A DNA stretch of 64,000 nt, taken from assembly GCA_964481885.1 (NCBI GenBank), contig CAYZUS010000005.1, forward strand, positions 1 to 64,000, written 5' to 3'. How positions within the stretch are numbered: position 1 is the stretch's first letter; each line of letters begins with the position of its first letter. The position numbers and the translations under genes were made by a program. The DNA comes from Fen731 sp964481885 (lineage in GTDB: Bacteria > Actinomycetota > Humimicrobiia > Humimicrobiales > Humimicrobiaceae). The notes beneath the pieces are model-generated. The model was given only the letters and a program-made list of their open reading frames with translations. It had not been told where the DNA came from and ran no database searches. Of the stretch, positions 1 through 8,700 are shown in pieces.

Positions 1-177
1 AGATTATGGCAAGCTTGGAGAAATTCAAGAATTGCCTGGAAAAAGTTTCCATACATATTGAACTATCTAACAGGAATTGATTTAAAAAAATCAGTTACAA
101 CAATCGCTGCCAGCAGTAACGGGCTGGATTTTCAGCTTGACAGCAAACTGATCTCATCAAGTATCTTGCCGGCATAA
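1..177 (+). CDS. Possible C-terminal end of an unidentified protein (partial)
   Basis: Reading frame 1 is open from the window edge for 58 codons to a TAA at 175-177. The peptide is rich in W, R and K at first and then polar; I recognise no family. It would overlap the convergent nuclease gene by 46 bases. It could be the end of a real gene that starts outside the window or a chance open frame; nothing else is visible in the first 131 bases. Confidence 0.25.
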   Translation, partial: RLWQAWRNSRIAWKKFPYILNYLTGIDLKKSVTTIAASSNGLDFQLDSKLISSSILPA

Positions 178-1100
178 TCATTATCAAGCGATAAAAGCTC
201 CATCATGTCATCAAGACTGCAGGCAAGGAGTTCTTTTATAGTTAAAATATTTTTTTCAAAAAGTATTCTTATGTGATTTTGGGAAAGAGTTGAAAGAATT
301 GTAACAGGATATAGCTTTTTACTTTCTATATAGAATTGCAGACTCTCATTTTCAGGGAAATTCCATGCAGTTATTTTCATTCCTGAGCAGTTTGCATATT
401 TTATTGCATCAGAAGTGCATTTTGTATTGGTAAATAGCCAGGCTCCGGTAAAGTAATAAGTATTGTCCGTTTTATTATAATATGGATTGCCTGAGTCAAT
501 AAAATATGGATTTTTTGATTTATTATTAATCCTGCCATTATTTTCATTACCGCCATCTTTATCGTTATCACTTCTATAGTCGTTTGGCCCGTTATTTTTT
601 TTATTGTCCCAGCCTTTTTTTAAATCCAAAAACCTGCTGTTAATATATAGCGCAGTCTTAATATCAGATTGATTGCCGGAAATATTATGGTATTTACACT
701 CCACCATAATATGCTCGTCTTTTCTTTCGGCAACTATATCAACTTCATGATCCACGCAATAGCCGCTTAATGCCTGCGGTGGCATCTCTGCACTGTAACC
801 GTTCTGCTGCAGTACTTTTGCCGTATATTTTTCGAATATAAATCCGGCGGGCCCCAGGCTCATAATCGCTCTCTTGAGGGTGTATTTTAATGCAGCCATT
901 GGATCATTCTTTTTTATATGATTTAGCGCCAGATTGTAAATATCGTCAGAATTCACATAATTTTTTAATTGCCTGTCAACCTCATCAGCCGCAGAAGATG
1001 AGAGCAAATCACTGGCTCCGGCTTTCAGCAATGAAGCCGTTAGCTTTTCTTTATTAAAACTCTCTTCTTTTTTATCCGCTTTTATTACAATCTGCTGCAT
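132..1100 (-). CDS. ATP-cone domain fused to an Mrr-like PD-(D/E)XK nuclease
   Basis: 322 residues. Residues about 3-88 match the ATP-cone (nucleotide-sensing domain of ribonucleotide reductases and NrdR). Residues about 89-160 form a restriction-endonuclease-like fold with E90, D121 (in HEVD) and E134-C-K136 as the probable metal-binding and catalytic set. Residues about 162-197 are a D/N/K/G-rich low-complexity insertion, after which the fold resumes (WLFTNTK, about 211-217). The C-terminal 50 residues look like helix-hairpin-helix repeats. The ATG at 1100 follows a weak ribosome site (GGAG in the spacer). Proteins of this architecture are usually annotated as ATP-cone restriction endonucleases. 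Role is unproven: nucleotide-gated DNA cleavage or repair is inferred from the domains. No methylase or partner gene is adjacent. Confidence 0.8.
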   Translation of the reverse strand: MQQIVIKADKKEESFNKEKLTASLLKAGASDLLSSSAADEVDRQLKNYVNSDDIYNLALNHIKKNDPMAALKYTLKRAIMSLGPAGFIFEKYTAKVLQQNGYSAEMPPQALSGYCVDHEVDIVAERKDEHIMVECKYHNISGNQSDIKTALYINSRFLDLKKGWDNKKNNGPNDYRSDNDKDGGNENNGRINNKSKNPYFIDSGNPYYNKTDNTYYFTGAWLFTNTKCTSDAIKYANCSGMKITAWNFPENESLQFYIESKKLYPVTILSTLSQNHIRILFEKNILTIKELLACSLDDMMELLSLDNDYAGKILDEISLLSS

Positions 1101-1366
1101 TTTTCCTACTCCTGTAAATAATTATTTTCTTTAACAATTCTCTGCCATAAATTAAGAGTCTGCAAATTGAATATTATAATTCTTATATCTTATTATAAAC
1201 AATAAAAATGGGTAAGGATTTTTAAATAAATAAAACTTTGAGAAAGTGAATATTTGAATAATGCTTGCAAAACATTAGAATATTTGATGAACTTAATAAG
1301 CATTGAAAAATTTTACCCGTTTTATGGTGCACATAAAAAAGCCCTGCAGAATAGAAGGAGACAGAA

Positions 1367-2725
1367 GTGAAATATAATATTTCTTATGGAAAGCAAAAAA
1401 TAGACATTGATATCCCGGACTGCAATATAATAAATTTTAAGAGCAGCAAATCCGATTATTCAAACTCAAAAGATACTGCAGCACAGAGCAATGAAACTGC
1501 AGTATTTAAATCCACCAAGCAGCATAGTGCAGGTGACGAAACAATTGTCGAGGATACTGCAGGCAGAAAAACCATAAACAATGTGCCTTTAAGTGAAAAA
1601 GACATAATTGAAAATGCCCTGTCAAACCCTGTTGCTGCAGAAAAATTAAGGGATGCCGCTTATATGAAAAAGAATGCCTGTATTTTGGTCTCAGATATAA
1701 CAAGGCCATGCCCTTCATATAAATTTCTGCCCTTCCTTGTAAGAGAATTGAAAGAAGCAAAAGTAGAATCCATTAAAATTATTTTCGGGCTCGGAATACA
1801 CAGAAAGCATACACTAAAAGAACAGATAAAGCTTGTTGGCCCTGAAGCGGCAGACGCATGCGAGCTTGTTGATTTTGACAAATACAGAGTTAAACTTATA
1901 GGGACAACATCATACGGAACCCCGGTTGAAATATTTGAAGACGTCGCAGACTCTGATTTTATCCTTGCAACAGGCAATATTGAGTATCATTATTTTGCCG
2001 GATATTCCGGAGGTTCAAAGGCACTTATGCCGGGAGTATGCTCGTACAATTCAGTCAGGGCCAACCATTCGATGATGCTCGAAGAGATGGCTCGCTCCGG
2101 AGAGTTTGCTTCTAACCCTGTAAGGAAAGATATCGATGAAGCGGGCAGGATCGCCGGTATAGATTATATCTTTAATGTGATTCTTGATGACAGCAAGAAT
2201 ATAATAGGAGCCGTCGCAGGAAAAAATAATGAAGCTTTTATGGAAGGTATAAAAATTTATGATGCGATTTATGAGATAAGTTCTGATACAAAAGCGGACA
2301 TTGTAATTACTTCAGCTGGAGGCTATCCAAAAGATATTAATCTTTACCAGGCGCAGAAAGCCCTTGAAAGCGTTAAAGATATTGTTAAAGAAGGCGGAAC
2401 AATAATACTTATTGCAGAATGCCCTGAAGGATTTGGTGAAGACAAATTTGCAGAATGGATGCAGGGCACCAGGGATTTCAAAGGACTTTATGAAAAAATA
2501 AAGCAGGATTTTGTTCTTGGCGGGCATAAAGCCGTTGCTGTTTCAAAACTTTTAACCAGAGTCAATGTACTGTTATACTCAAAATTTAACAGCACCGCTA
2601 CTTATGATATGGGATTTGAGAAAACTGATGACATACAGGGATTTATTGACGAAAAACTTAAAGAAAATAAAGATTTAAGTGTTGCTGTTGTTCCTAATGG
2701 CAGGTTTATAAAATACAGCAAATAA
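1367..2725 (+). CDS. larA: LarA-like nickel-pincer racemase/epimerase
   Basis: 452 residues, GTG start with AGAAGGAG seven bases upstream. The family (lactate racemase LarA and relatives, DUF2088) interconverts 2-hydroxyacid stereoisomers with a nickel-pincer nucleotide linked to a lysine. Visible key residues: D110/R113 in SDITRP, H145 and H148 in GIHRKHT, H208 and K218 in the HYFAGYSGGSKALMPG block, H234. Spacing from H208 to K218 to H234 equals that of Lactobacillus LarA H174-K184-H200. The offset of about +34 to +38 comes from a polar S/T/D/K-rich insertion near residues 26-66. The cofactor genes larB, larC and larE are not in the window. Sugar-acid or hydroxyacid racemisation fits the island, but the substrate is unknown and many LarA homologues do not use lactate. 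Confidence 0.8.
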   Translation: MKYNISYGKQKIDIDIPDCNIINFKSSKSDYSNSKDTAAQSNETAVFKSTKQHSAGDETIVEDTAGRKTINNVPLSEKDIIENALSNPVAAEKLRDAAYMKKNACILVSDITRPCPSYKFLPFLVRELKEAKVESIKIIFGLGIHRKHTLKEQIKLVGPEAADACELVDFDKYRVKLIGTTSYGTPVEIFEDVADSDFILATGNIEYHYFAGYSGGSKALMPGVCSYNSVRANHSMMLEEMARSGEFASNPVRKDIDEAGRIAGIDYIFNVILDDSKNIIGAVAGKNNEAFMEGIKIYDAIYEISSDTKADIVITSAGGYPKDINLYQAQKALESVKDIVKEGGTIILIAECPEGFGEDKFAEWMQGTRDFKGLYEKIKQDFVLGGHKAVAVSKLLTRVNVLLYSKFNSTATYDMGFEKTDDIQGFIDEKLKENKDLSVAVVPNGRFIKYSK

Positions 2726-2826
2726 TCACAGCTGTCGCGTAAGTAACTGACAGATATATTACTGTTTTAAATATTAAATTGTATAATTGTATAATACAAA
2801 CAAGTAAATAAGAAAAACAAAACAAG

Positions 2827-3678
2827 ATGGAAATTTTAATAGCGGACCAGCAGATTTTTTTATTTTCTGACCAGCTGACCCCTCACTATGCTGAAGTAAA
2901 GGCGTGGGAAAAGAAAATGGTGGCTTTTGACACCATAAGCAAAGTCGGTAATTTTTTAAGCCACCCTAAAGACGATGACTTCGAGCTTGTTTACAGCGAA
3001 CACCGCTACCAGCCGTTCTGGCATATCAGGGCCCATTCCAGGTATGAATATGACCGCAGTGCAGGTTACCAGTTTGAAACACATGGACCGGAAGTCAAAT
3101 CAATCACTTGCCTGACAGAGAAGCTTGAAGCAGTTAAAGGTCGGATTGAATTAGCTGTCACAGAGCATTGCATGCAGGAAGAAGAAAGTGAGATATATGT
3201 AGATGGTATTTCCGGCAAAACCCAGCATGAGCTTGCAAACTACCTCACTTTTCCCCCGATTCAGGTTTCTGGAGAACTCAAAGACATGGTTGGCAAGGAC
3301 TCCATTCTCGTACCACCTCAGATGCGTGCTTCTGCCATTATAAGAGACATGCTTTCAAAGCTTATTAAAGGAATTCAGGCAGACAGGATAAAAGAAGAAA
3401 TAATTAATGTTCCTTCAGTAGACCTGTATTACCGCCCTGTTTATGCCTTCCAGTACAGATGGAAATCGAAGGGCAAGGAAGCAATAGTAGAGGTTGATTC
3501 ATTGACCGGTATGGTTAGAAGCGGAAACAGGATATTTCGTGAATACCTTGGCAAAGTCGTTGACCAGAACTTCCTCTTTGATGTTGGCGCCGATATCGCC
3601 GGCCTGTTGTTGCCCGGCGGAAGTATTGCCGTTAAAGTTGTAAAAAAATGCATCGACATCTCTCAATCCAAAAAATAG
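2827..3678 (+). CDS. Conserved hypothetical protein with YxPFW-type repeats
   Basis: 283 residues, ATG start, no clear signal peptide; the C-terminus (about 255-275) is moderately hydrophobic (glycine/leucine-rich) and might touch a membrane. Two similar segments are seen: YQPFWHIRAHSRYEYDR near residues 63-79 and YYRPVYAFQYRW near 201-212, the second followed by VDSLTGMVRSG, which resembles PepSY-like or zinc-ribbon-linked wall proteins. I do not recognise the family. It lies 101 bases after the LarA-like gene on the same strand, so co-transcription is possible, but the spacer is AT-rich and could hold its own promoter. Confidence 0.6.
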   Translation: MEILIADQQIFLFSDQLTPHYAEVKAWEKKMVAFDTISKVGNFLSHPKDDDFELVYSEHRYQPFWHIRAHSRYEYDRSAGYQFETHGPEVKSITCLTEKLEAVKGRIELAVTEHCMQEEESEIYVDGISGKTQHELANYLTFPPIQVSGELKDMVGKDSILVPPQMRASAIIRDMLSKLIKGIQADRIKEEIINVPSVDLYYRPVYAFQYRWKSKGKEAIVEVDSLTGMVRSGNRIFREYLGKVVDQNFLFDVGADIAGLLLPGGSIAVKVVKKCIDISQSKK

Positions 3679-3735
3679 CTAATATTTAAGAGTGGATACA
3701 TAAATTGATTTTACAATTAAAAATTGAATATTGCC

Positions 3736-4398
3736 TTATCTTATCTTTGGCTTGAAAAGGTCTCCCAATGTAGCTTCTTTTCTGAATTTGAAATTCAGCC
3801 CCAGATTTATATTTTTGTTTACCTGTTTGGGAATCATTATCACAAGCAGCAATATAGTCATAACCAGAAATATAGCCTGCCCTTTAAGAAGCCATAGAAA
3901 TAACCCTGTAAATATAATACCAAGAGATACTGACCATATCATATTTCGTGCTATCAGGATTCCGGCAAGAAGCCCAGCTGCAGCTGTAAAAAATGAAAAA
4001 GGGTTTGCAGCCATTACAAGCCCGCCCCAGGTAGCCAGTCCCTTGCCTCCATTAAATTTTAAATATGGCGTGTAATTATGGCCCACAACTGCCGCGCAGC
4101 CTGCAAGAATTGCAATAAACTGCTGGTTTGTTGAACCAAGGATTTCAATTGAGCCTGCACTGCTGAATCTGTATGCAAGGTAGTATACGAAATAGCCTTT
4201 TGCCATATCAAGAATAATGCCAATAAAGCCCCATACCTTTGAAACATTAAAAACAAGGTTCCAGCCACCGGGATTTTTATCACCAATTTCGGTGAGCCTT
4301 TTGCCTCCGGCCATTTTCCCCAGAATAAAACAAAAAGGTATGGCTCCAAACAAAAAACCGGTAATTATTATTCCCAGGTCCTTAAGTATATCCGGCAT
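3736..4398 (-). CDS. plsY: PlsY-family glycerol-3-phosphate acyltransferase
   Basis: PlsY transfers an acyl group from acyl-phosphate to glycerol-3-phosphate, the first step of phospholipid synthesis, in the inner membrane. Five or so hydrophobic segments, the conserved GGKGLAT motif after HNYTPYLKFN, and an early GxIPxxxxLGK segment identify the family. The usual GSGNIGATN-like block is altered to GDKNPGGWN. A GTG at 4407 is possible, but its Shine-Dalgarno (AAAGGAG) is only one base away; the ATG at 4398 has ten-base spacing and is preferred. The altered motif suggests a divergent subfamily, so phospholipid function is likely but not certain. Confidence 0.75.
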   Translation of the reverse strand: MPDILKDLGIIITGFLFGAIPFCFILGKMAGGKRLTEIGDKNPGGWNLVFNVSKVWGFIGIILDMAKGYFVYYLAYRFSSAGSIEILGSTNQQFIAILAGCAAVVGHNYTPYLKFNGGKGLATWGGLVMAANPFSFFTAAAGLLAGILIARNMIWSVSLGIIFTGLFLWLLKGQAIFLVMTILLLVIMIPKQVNKNINLGLNFKFRKEATLGDLFKPKIR

Positions 4399-4534
4399 CT
4401 GCGACACGCTCCTTTGACTTTAAATGTTTAAATATAAATGCATTCTATATTGCAGAAACTCATTAAAAACACTCAAATAGCTACCATATCTATTGACGTA
4501 AATTCCTGCTGGTGGTTTGCGTTTTTTAGAGTAT

Positions 4535-5323
4535 TTATTTGTCCATGGCAGCTACAATGATATTTAAACCTTTTTCGCTGTAAAGTGCCAGTGTTTGGGA
4601 GTCAATCTCGCTATCTGTTATTATGTATGGCAGTGAGCTAAGGCTTCCGATTCTTGCAATTGCTGTTTTTCCGAAATTTGGGCTTACCATTAATCCTATC
4701 GTGTTCTCCGATACAGACATTATCTTTTTGACCGCTTCCACTTCTGTTAAACTTATGCCCATCCAGCCAAATTCAAGATTTAATGCAATTATTCCAAGAA
4801 ATGCCTTGTTTATTATTATTTCATCGAAAAACCTGATGGATTGCGGCCCCAGAAATAAATCAGGATTCTTTCTCCATGTCCCACCGCAGCAAAGGATCTC
4901 GCCGTCAAAATCTCCTTTTCGGCTTAAATCACTCAGGGCATTAAGGATATGAAGTCCCCAGGTAATGACTTTTAAGTTCTTTTTTGAAACCAGCATTTTG
5001 GCAAGTTCCAGCACTGTTGAGCCGGAATCCAGAAAAATTGTATCGCCATCGTTAATATGTTTTATGGCCTCAGAAGCTATTGCCTGCTTCTGCTCCCGGT
5101 ATTCTTTTACATGTTCATTAAACACCGGTTCGTTTACAGTTTGTACAGAGGATTTTACTCCCCCGTACACTCTGTTTACCAGTCCTGACTTTGTAAGTAT
5201 AAGAAGATCGCGCCTCGCAGTAATATCTGAAACAGAAAACTTTTTTGCTATTTCCTGCACATCGGTAAAGTCACGGCTTTTAATAAAACTCAATATTTGA
5301 TTTCTTCTGTCCTCAGGATACAT
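4535..5323 (-). CDS. DeoR-family transcriptional repressor
   Basis: 262 residues. An N-terminal DeoR helix-turn-helix (about 5-58, IxxxVxxxSDITARRDLxxL) is followed by the sugar-phosphate sensor domain (about 75-235) with the DGDTIFLDSGSTV and FLGI motifs. DeoR regulators bind phosphorylated sugars. Here the gene starts one base after the stop of the upstream aminotransferase, so the two form an operon and the regulator probably controls it. Effector not predictable. Confidence 0.9.
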   Translation of the reverse strand: MYPEDRRNQILSFIKSRDFTDVQEIAKKFSVSDITARRDLLILTKSGLVNRVYGGVKSSVQTVNEPVFNEHVKEYREQKQAIASEAIKHINDGDTIFLDSGSTVLELAKMLVSKKNLKVITWGLHILNALSDLSRKGDFDGEILCCGGTWRKNPDLFLGPQSIRFFDEIIINKAFLGIIALNLEFGWMGISLTEVEAVKKIMSVSENTIGLMVSPNFGKTAIARIGSLSSLPYIITDSEIDSQTLALYSEKGLNIIVAAMDK

Positions 5324-5324
5324 T

Positions 5325-6680
5325 TTAACTTCCGTAAACTTTCTTTATTGTTTTGGAAAATTTATCCAGTATTTCCTCGGCCTGTTTTTTGGTTGTTATA
5401 AGGGGTGGTTTTATTTTAAGGACGTTTTTTCCCTTTCCGGAACCACCGACTCCAAATATTACGCCAAACCCAAATCCGGCATCCCTCATTGCGCTGCACC
5501 CTGAATAGTCTGCTTCTCTTGTCAGGGGATCTTTAACGAGCTCAATTCCTATATGAAATCCAAGACCCCTTACTTCTCCAATCTGGGGATATTGTTTCTG
5601 CATTGCAGTGACTTCATCGGCTATAAAGCCTCCAACTTCCCTGACATTTTGCAGGACATTATCACGCTCAATTATTTCTATCTGCTTTAGGGCCGCTACC
5701 TGGGCAACCTGATTATTTCCAAAAGTGTGAAGGTCTATACCGTCCATTTTTACGCCTTCAATATCATCTGATACTACTATACAGTTTATTGGAAAACCTG
5801 CGCCCATGGATTTTCCGCACACCATGATGTCAGGAGTTACCCCATACTTATTGGATGCTGACCATTCGCCTATTCTGCCAAATGCGGTCTGTATGCAGTC
5901 CCAGATAAGGATAATTTTGTGCTTTGTACAGATATCTCTTACTCCCTGAAGATACTGTTTTGAAAAGATTATCTGGCCACCTGAAGCCTGGAGTGGTTCC
6001 ATCAGAAGTGCGCAAACAGGTCCTGTTGAACCATATTTTATCTGCATTTCAAGAGCCTCAAGGCATTTCCTGTCAACTTCGTCTCTGTCATCCTTATTGT
6101 CAACCTCAAAATACGGCCTGTAATAGTAAGGGGCAGGAACCCTTATAAAATTCTGGGAAAAGTGCGCAAGTGATGCTCCTCCGTGGTACTTTCCATATGC
6201 AAATGTGCCGGTTAATGAAGCGCCTGTGGTCATAAAAGATGTGCCGTGGTAGCCACCATAAAGGGAGATGAAATTATGTGCGCCGGGGTTGTTTAGGATT
6301 GCGACTTTCAGAGCTGCTTCTATGGAAGCTCCGCCTCCCACCGTAAGCATCACCCTGTTCATTTTTGGAGGGAACAACTCTGCAATTTTTTTTGCCAGCA
6401 GATAGCGCGGAACTGTATAAAAACCGGTATGGAAATGAACAGACAGGTCCATCTGCTCTTTAACTGCCTGATTTATTTCAGGATGGGAATAACCCAAGTG
6501 GAGGGCCCATGACTGGGATGTGCAGTCTATGTATTGTCTGCCTTCCATGTCATATGCGTAAACCCCCTGGCCCCTAACCAGGTTAGGTCCGGGTGTTCCG
6601 CCGCCAAGCATAAGATACTTTTCGTAGGCAGGTACATCTTCATGCTTAAATTCAACAATTTTTTTGATTACTGAATCCAC
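5325..6680 (-). CDS. Class III PLP-dependent aminotransferase
   Basis: 451 residues; GTG start preceded by AAAGGAG. Fold-type I transaminase of the ornithine/4-aminobutyrate group. Glycine-rich phosphate-binding segment GGGASIEAALK (115-125), pyridine-ring Asp D261, and Schiff-base lysine K290 in CGKSMGAGFP are visible. The normally conserved DEVQxGxGR reads DCIQTAFGR, so the Glu beside D261 is Cys; this departs from standard family members and may alter substrate choice. It is the first gene of an operon with the DeoR regulator. The amino donor/acceptor cannot be told; amino-sugar or omega-amino acid use is possible. Confidence 0.88.
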   Translation of the reverse strand: MDSVIKKIVEFKHEDVPAYEKYLMLGGGTPGPNLVRGQGVYAYDMEGRQYIDCTSQSWALHLGYSHPEINQAVKEQMDLSVHFHTGFYTVPRYLLAKKIAELFPPKMNRVMLTVGGGASIEAALKVAILNNPGAHNFISLYGGYHGTSFMTTGASLTGTFAYGKYHGGASLAHFSQNFIRVPAPYYYRPYFEVDNKDDRDEVDRKCLEALEMQIKYGSTGPVCALLMEPLQASGGQIIFSKQYLQGVRDICTKHKIILIWDCIQTAFGRIGEWSASNKYGVTPDIMVCGKSMGAGFPINCIVVSDDIEGVKMDGIDLHTFGNNQVAQVAALKQIEIIERDNVLQNVREVGGFIADEVTAMQKQYPQIGEVRGLGFHIGIELVKDPLTREADYSGCSAMRDAGFGFGVIFGVGGSGKGKNVLKIKPPLITTKKQAEEILDKFSKTIKKVYGS

Positions 6681-6902
6681 TTTTGCTCTCCTTTGTCTGT
6701 TAATAACAATAATATTAATATCAATTATTTAATTTAATTATTTTAACACTATATTAATAGTATATCAAGATTATATCAACAATATTACTACAATAAATTA
6801 AAGCTGAGTGTTTTTAAAATTATATTAGAGCAGTTTTATTATAATCGATGCAGATTATTCGCCAGAAACCGATCAAAAGAAGTTACAGGGATATTCTAAA
6901 AG

Positions 6903-7541
6903 CTATTTTATTCCATGTTCCTGTTTATATTGGGTCCAGTTTTGTTTAAGTAATAAAAAATCATCGAAATTCTCAAGCCTCTTGATAAAAGGGTTATTAT
7001 CAAGTTCAAACCCAATGGTTGAATCTGGCTTTACTCCATAGTTGTGTCCGGGCCATACTTCTGTGTCCGGATCAAGGGCCATAATTATTTTCAGACTTTC
7101 AAATTCTGTCCTCGCATCGACATCGCTGTAAGTACCGCCTACCTTACCAACAAAAAGCGTGTCACCGGTGAGTATTTTATCTTCTACTTTTATGCAGACT
7201 GAGTCTTTTGTGTGTCCCGGTGTATGTATAAATTCAAGTCTGATATCACCTATTAATAAGAACTGATCGTTTTTTACTTCCGTTCCCGGGCCGCAATTAA
7301 TAAAAGTGACCGGTGGTTTATCCTTCCAGTCCCGGATAAAGTAGCTGTTTCCCTGTGAATGGTCAGAATGAGAATGGGTATTAATTACATATTTTATTTC
7401 TACAGCTTCGACCTGGATGGCCTTGATAACCATACAGACATCCGGCGAAGGGTCAACTAAGGCGCCGATTTTTATTTTTTCGCAGGCTACAAGATATGCA
7501 TAGTTCCTGTCTCCCCCTGATTCTATCTGTTTAAAAATCAT
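6903..7541 (-). CDS. Metallo-beta-lactamase-fold hydrolase (glyoxalase II-like)
   Basis: 212 residues with GGAGG six bases before the ATG. All metal ligands of the glyoxalase II group are present: H56-x-H58-x-D60-H61, H110, D127 and H166. Such enzymes hydrolyse thioesters or related small molecules in the cytoplasm. The 212-residue length and the lack of the C-terminal glutathione-binding domain of GloB argue for a generic hydrolase. It is transcribed divergently from the ParA gene; the 166-base spacer is AT-rich. Confidence 0.88.
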   Translation of the reverse strand: MIFKQIESGGDRNYAYLVACEKIKIGALVDPSPDVCMVIKAIQVEAVEIKYVINTHSHSDHSQGNSYFIRDWKDKPPVTFINCGPGTEVKNDQFLLIGDIRLEFIHTPGHTKDSVCIKVEDKILTGDTLFVGKVGGTYSDVDARTEFESLKIIMALDPDTEVWPGHNYGVKPDSTIGFELDNNPFIKRLENFDDFLLLKQNWTQYKQEHGIK

Positions 7542-7707
7542 CTTTCCTCCACGGCAAGCATGCGATATTTTTTTAAAATTTTATGATTCAATTTGTTACT
7601 ATTTTGCTATAATATATCACAGAATTATATCGATTAATGATAACAAACTGGAAATGTTATTTTGGAATTTAAATTATTTTTTGCTTTTTACAGAACTCGA
7701 AGCATAA

Positions 7708-8643
7708 ATGAATTATTTTAAAAGTACAATAGAGACAGACCCGGGAAATGAATGGTCCCATTATTCTGAAAGTTCGCGAAAAAGGATTATTGCGGTTTCC
7801 AGCCAGAAGGGCGGAGTCGGAAAGAGCACTACTGCGATAAATTTGTCTGCATATCTGGGCGAACTGGGTTTCAGGACAATACTTCTTGATATGGACCCTC
7901 AGGGCAATTCTACATGTGGACTGGGAATAAATTGTGGAAACCTTGATCCATCAGTTTACGACATGCTTACTTCCAATAAAAACATGGATAAAGTCTGCCG
8001 TAAAACAAACTTTAAAAACCTTTCAGTTATCCCTTCCAACTGGAACCTGGTAAAGGCAGAAGCCGAGCTTATTGCATTGAATGGCTGCGAATTCAGGCTT
8101 AAAGAATCAATCGACAGGATCAGGTCAGACTACGATTTTATAATAATAGATTGCTCTCCGTCACTGGGAACACTTACAACAAATGCGCTTACGGCTGCAA
8201 ATGAAGTTCTTATACCGGTGCAGTGCGAATTTTTTGCCATGGAAGGAATGCCCAAACTCATTGAGACCATTGATAATATAAACAGCAGATTCAATAGCTC
8301 GCTTGAAGTATCCGGGATAGTACTGACCATGTATTCAAAAACACTGTTTTCATCAAGAGTGACCGACCACATTAAAAAACATTTCCGTGGGCATATCTTT
8401 GATACAATAATACCAAAAAATATAAGACTCGCTGAAGCTTCAGGGGCGGGCAAACCTGTATCTGTTTTTGATTCGGGGTGCAGGGGGGCCCACGCTTATA
8501 AAAAGCTTGCGCAGGAGATTATAGAATACCGGAATAATAAAAGTTCTCGGGAAACCTTCATGTCACCAAGAAATCTTATGGATTTCTGGAATACCGGACA
8601 ATCTCCGAGGCATGCGATATCCAAAGCCGGGGTAACTCATTAA
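7708..8643 (+). CDS. ParA/Soj-family ATPase, orphan
   Basis: 311 residues. The deviant Walker A KGGVGKST (34-41), the DMDPQGNST block (61-69) and the Walker B IIIDCSPS define the MinD/ParA superfamily, which places DNA or protein cargo by ATP-driven dimerisation on the nucleoid. An N-terminal extension of about 25 residues precedes the fold and about 30 residues follow it. No parB, parS-like repeat or cargo gene is next to it: the neighbours are convergent or divergent metabolic genes. It could be a chromosomal Soj separated from its partner, or a positioning ATPase for another cargo. No strong Shine-Dalgarno is visible. Confidence 0.9.
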   Translation: MNYFKSTIETDPGNEWSHYSESSRKRIIAVSSQKGGVGKSTTAINLSAYLGELGFRTILLDMDPQGNSTCGLGINCGNLDPSVYDMLTSNKNMDKVCRKTNFKNLSVIPSNWNLVKAEAELIALNGCEFRLKESIDRIRSDYDFIIIDCSPSLGTLTTNALTAANEVLIPVQCEFFAMEGMPKLIETIDNINSRFNSSLEVSGIVLTMYSKTLFSSRVTDHIKKHFRGHIFDTIIPKNIRLAEASGAGKPVSVFDSGCRGAHAYKKLAQEIIEYRNNKSSRETFMSPRNLMDFWNTGQSPRHAISKAGVTH

Positions 8644-8700
8644 AACACAGTTTTTGCTGATTCAGTAATCCTGTATTGATATGTATTTCTGATTATATTG

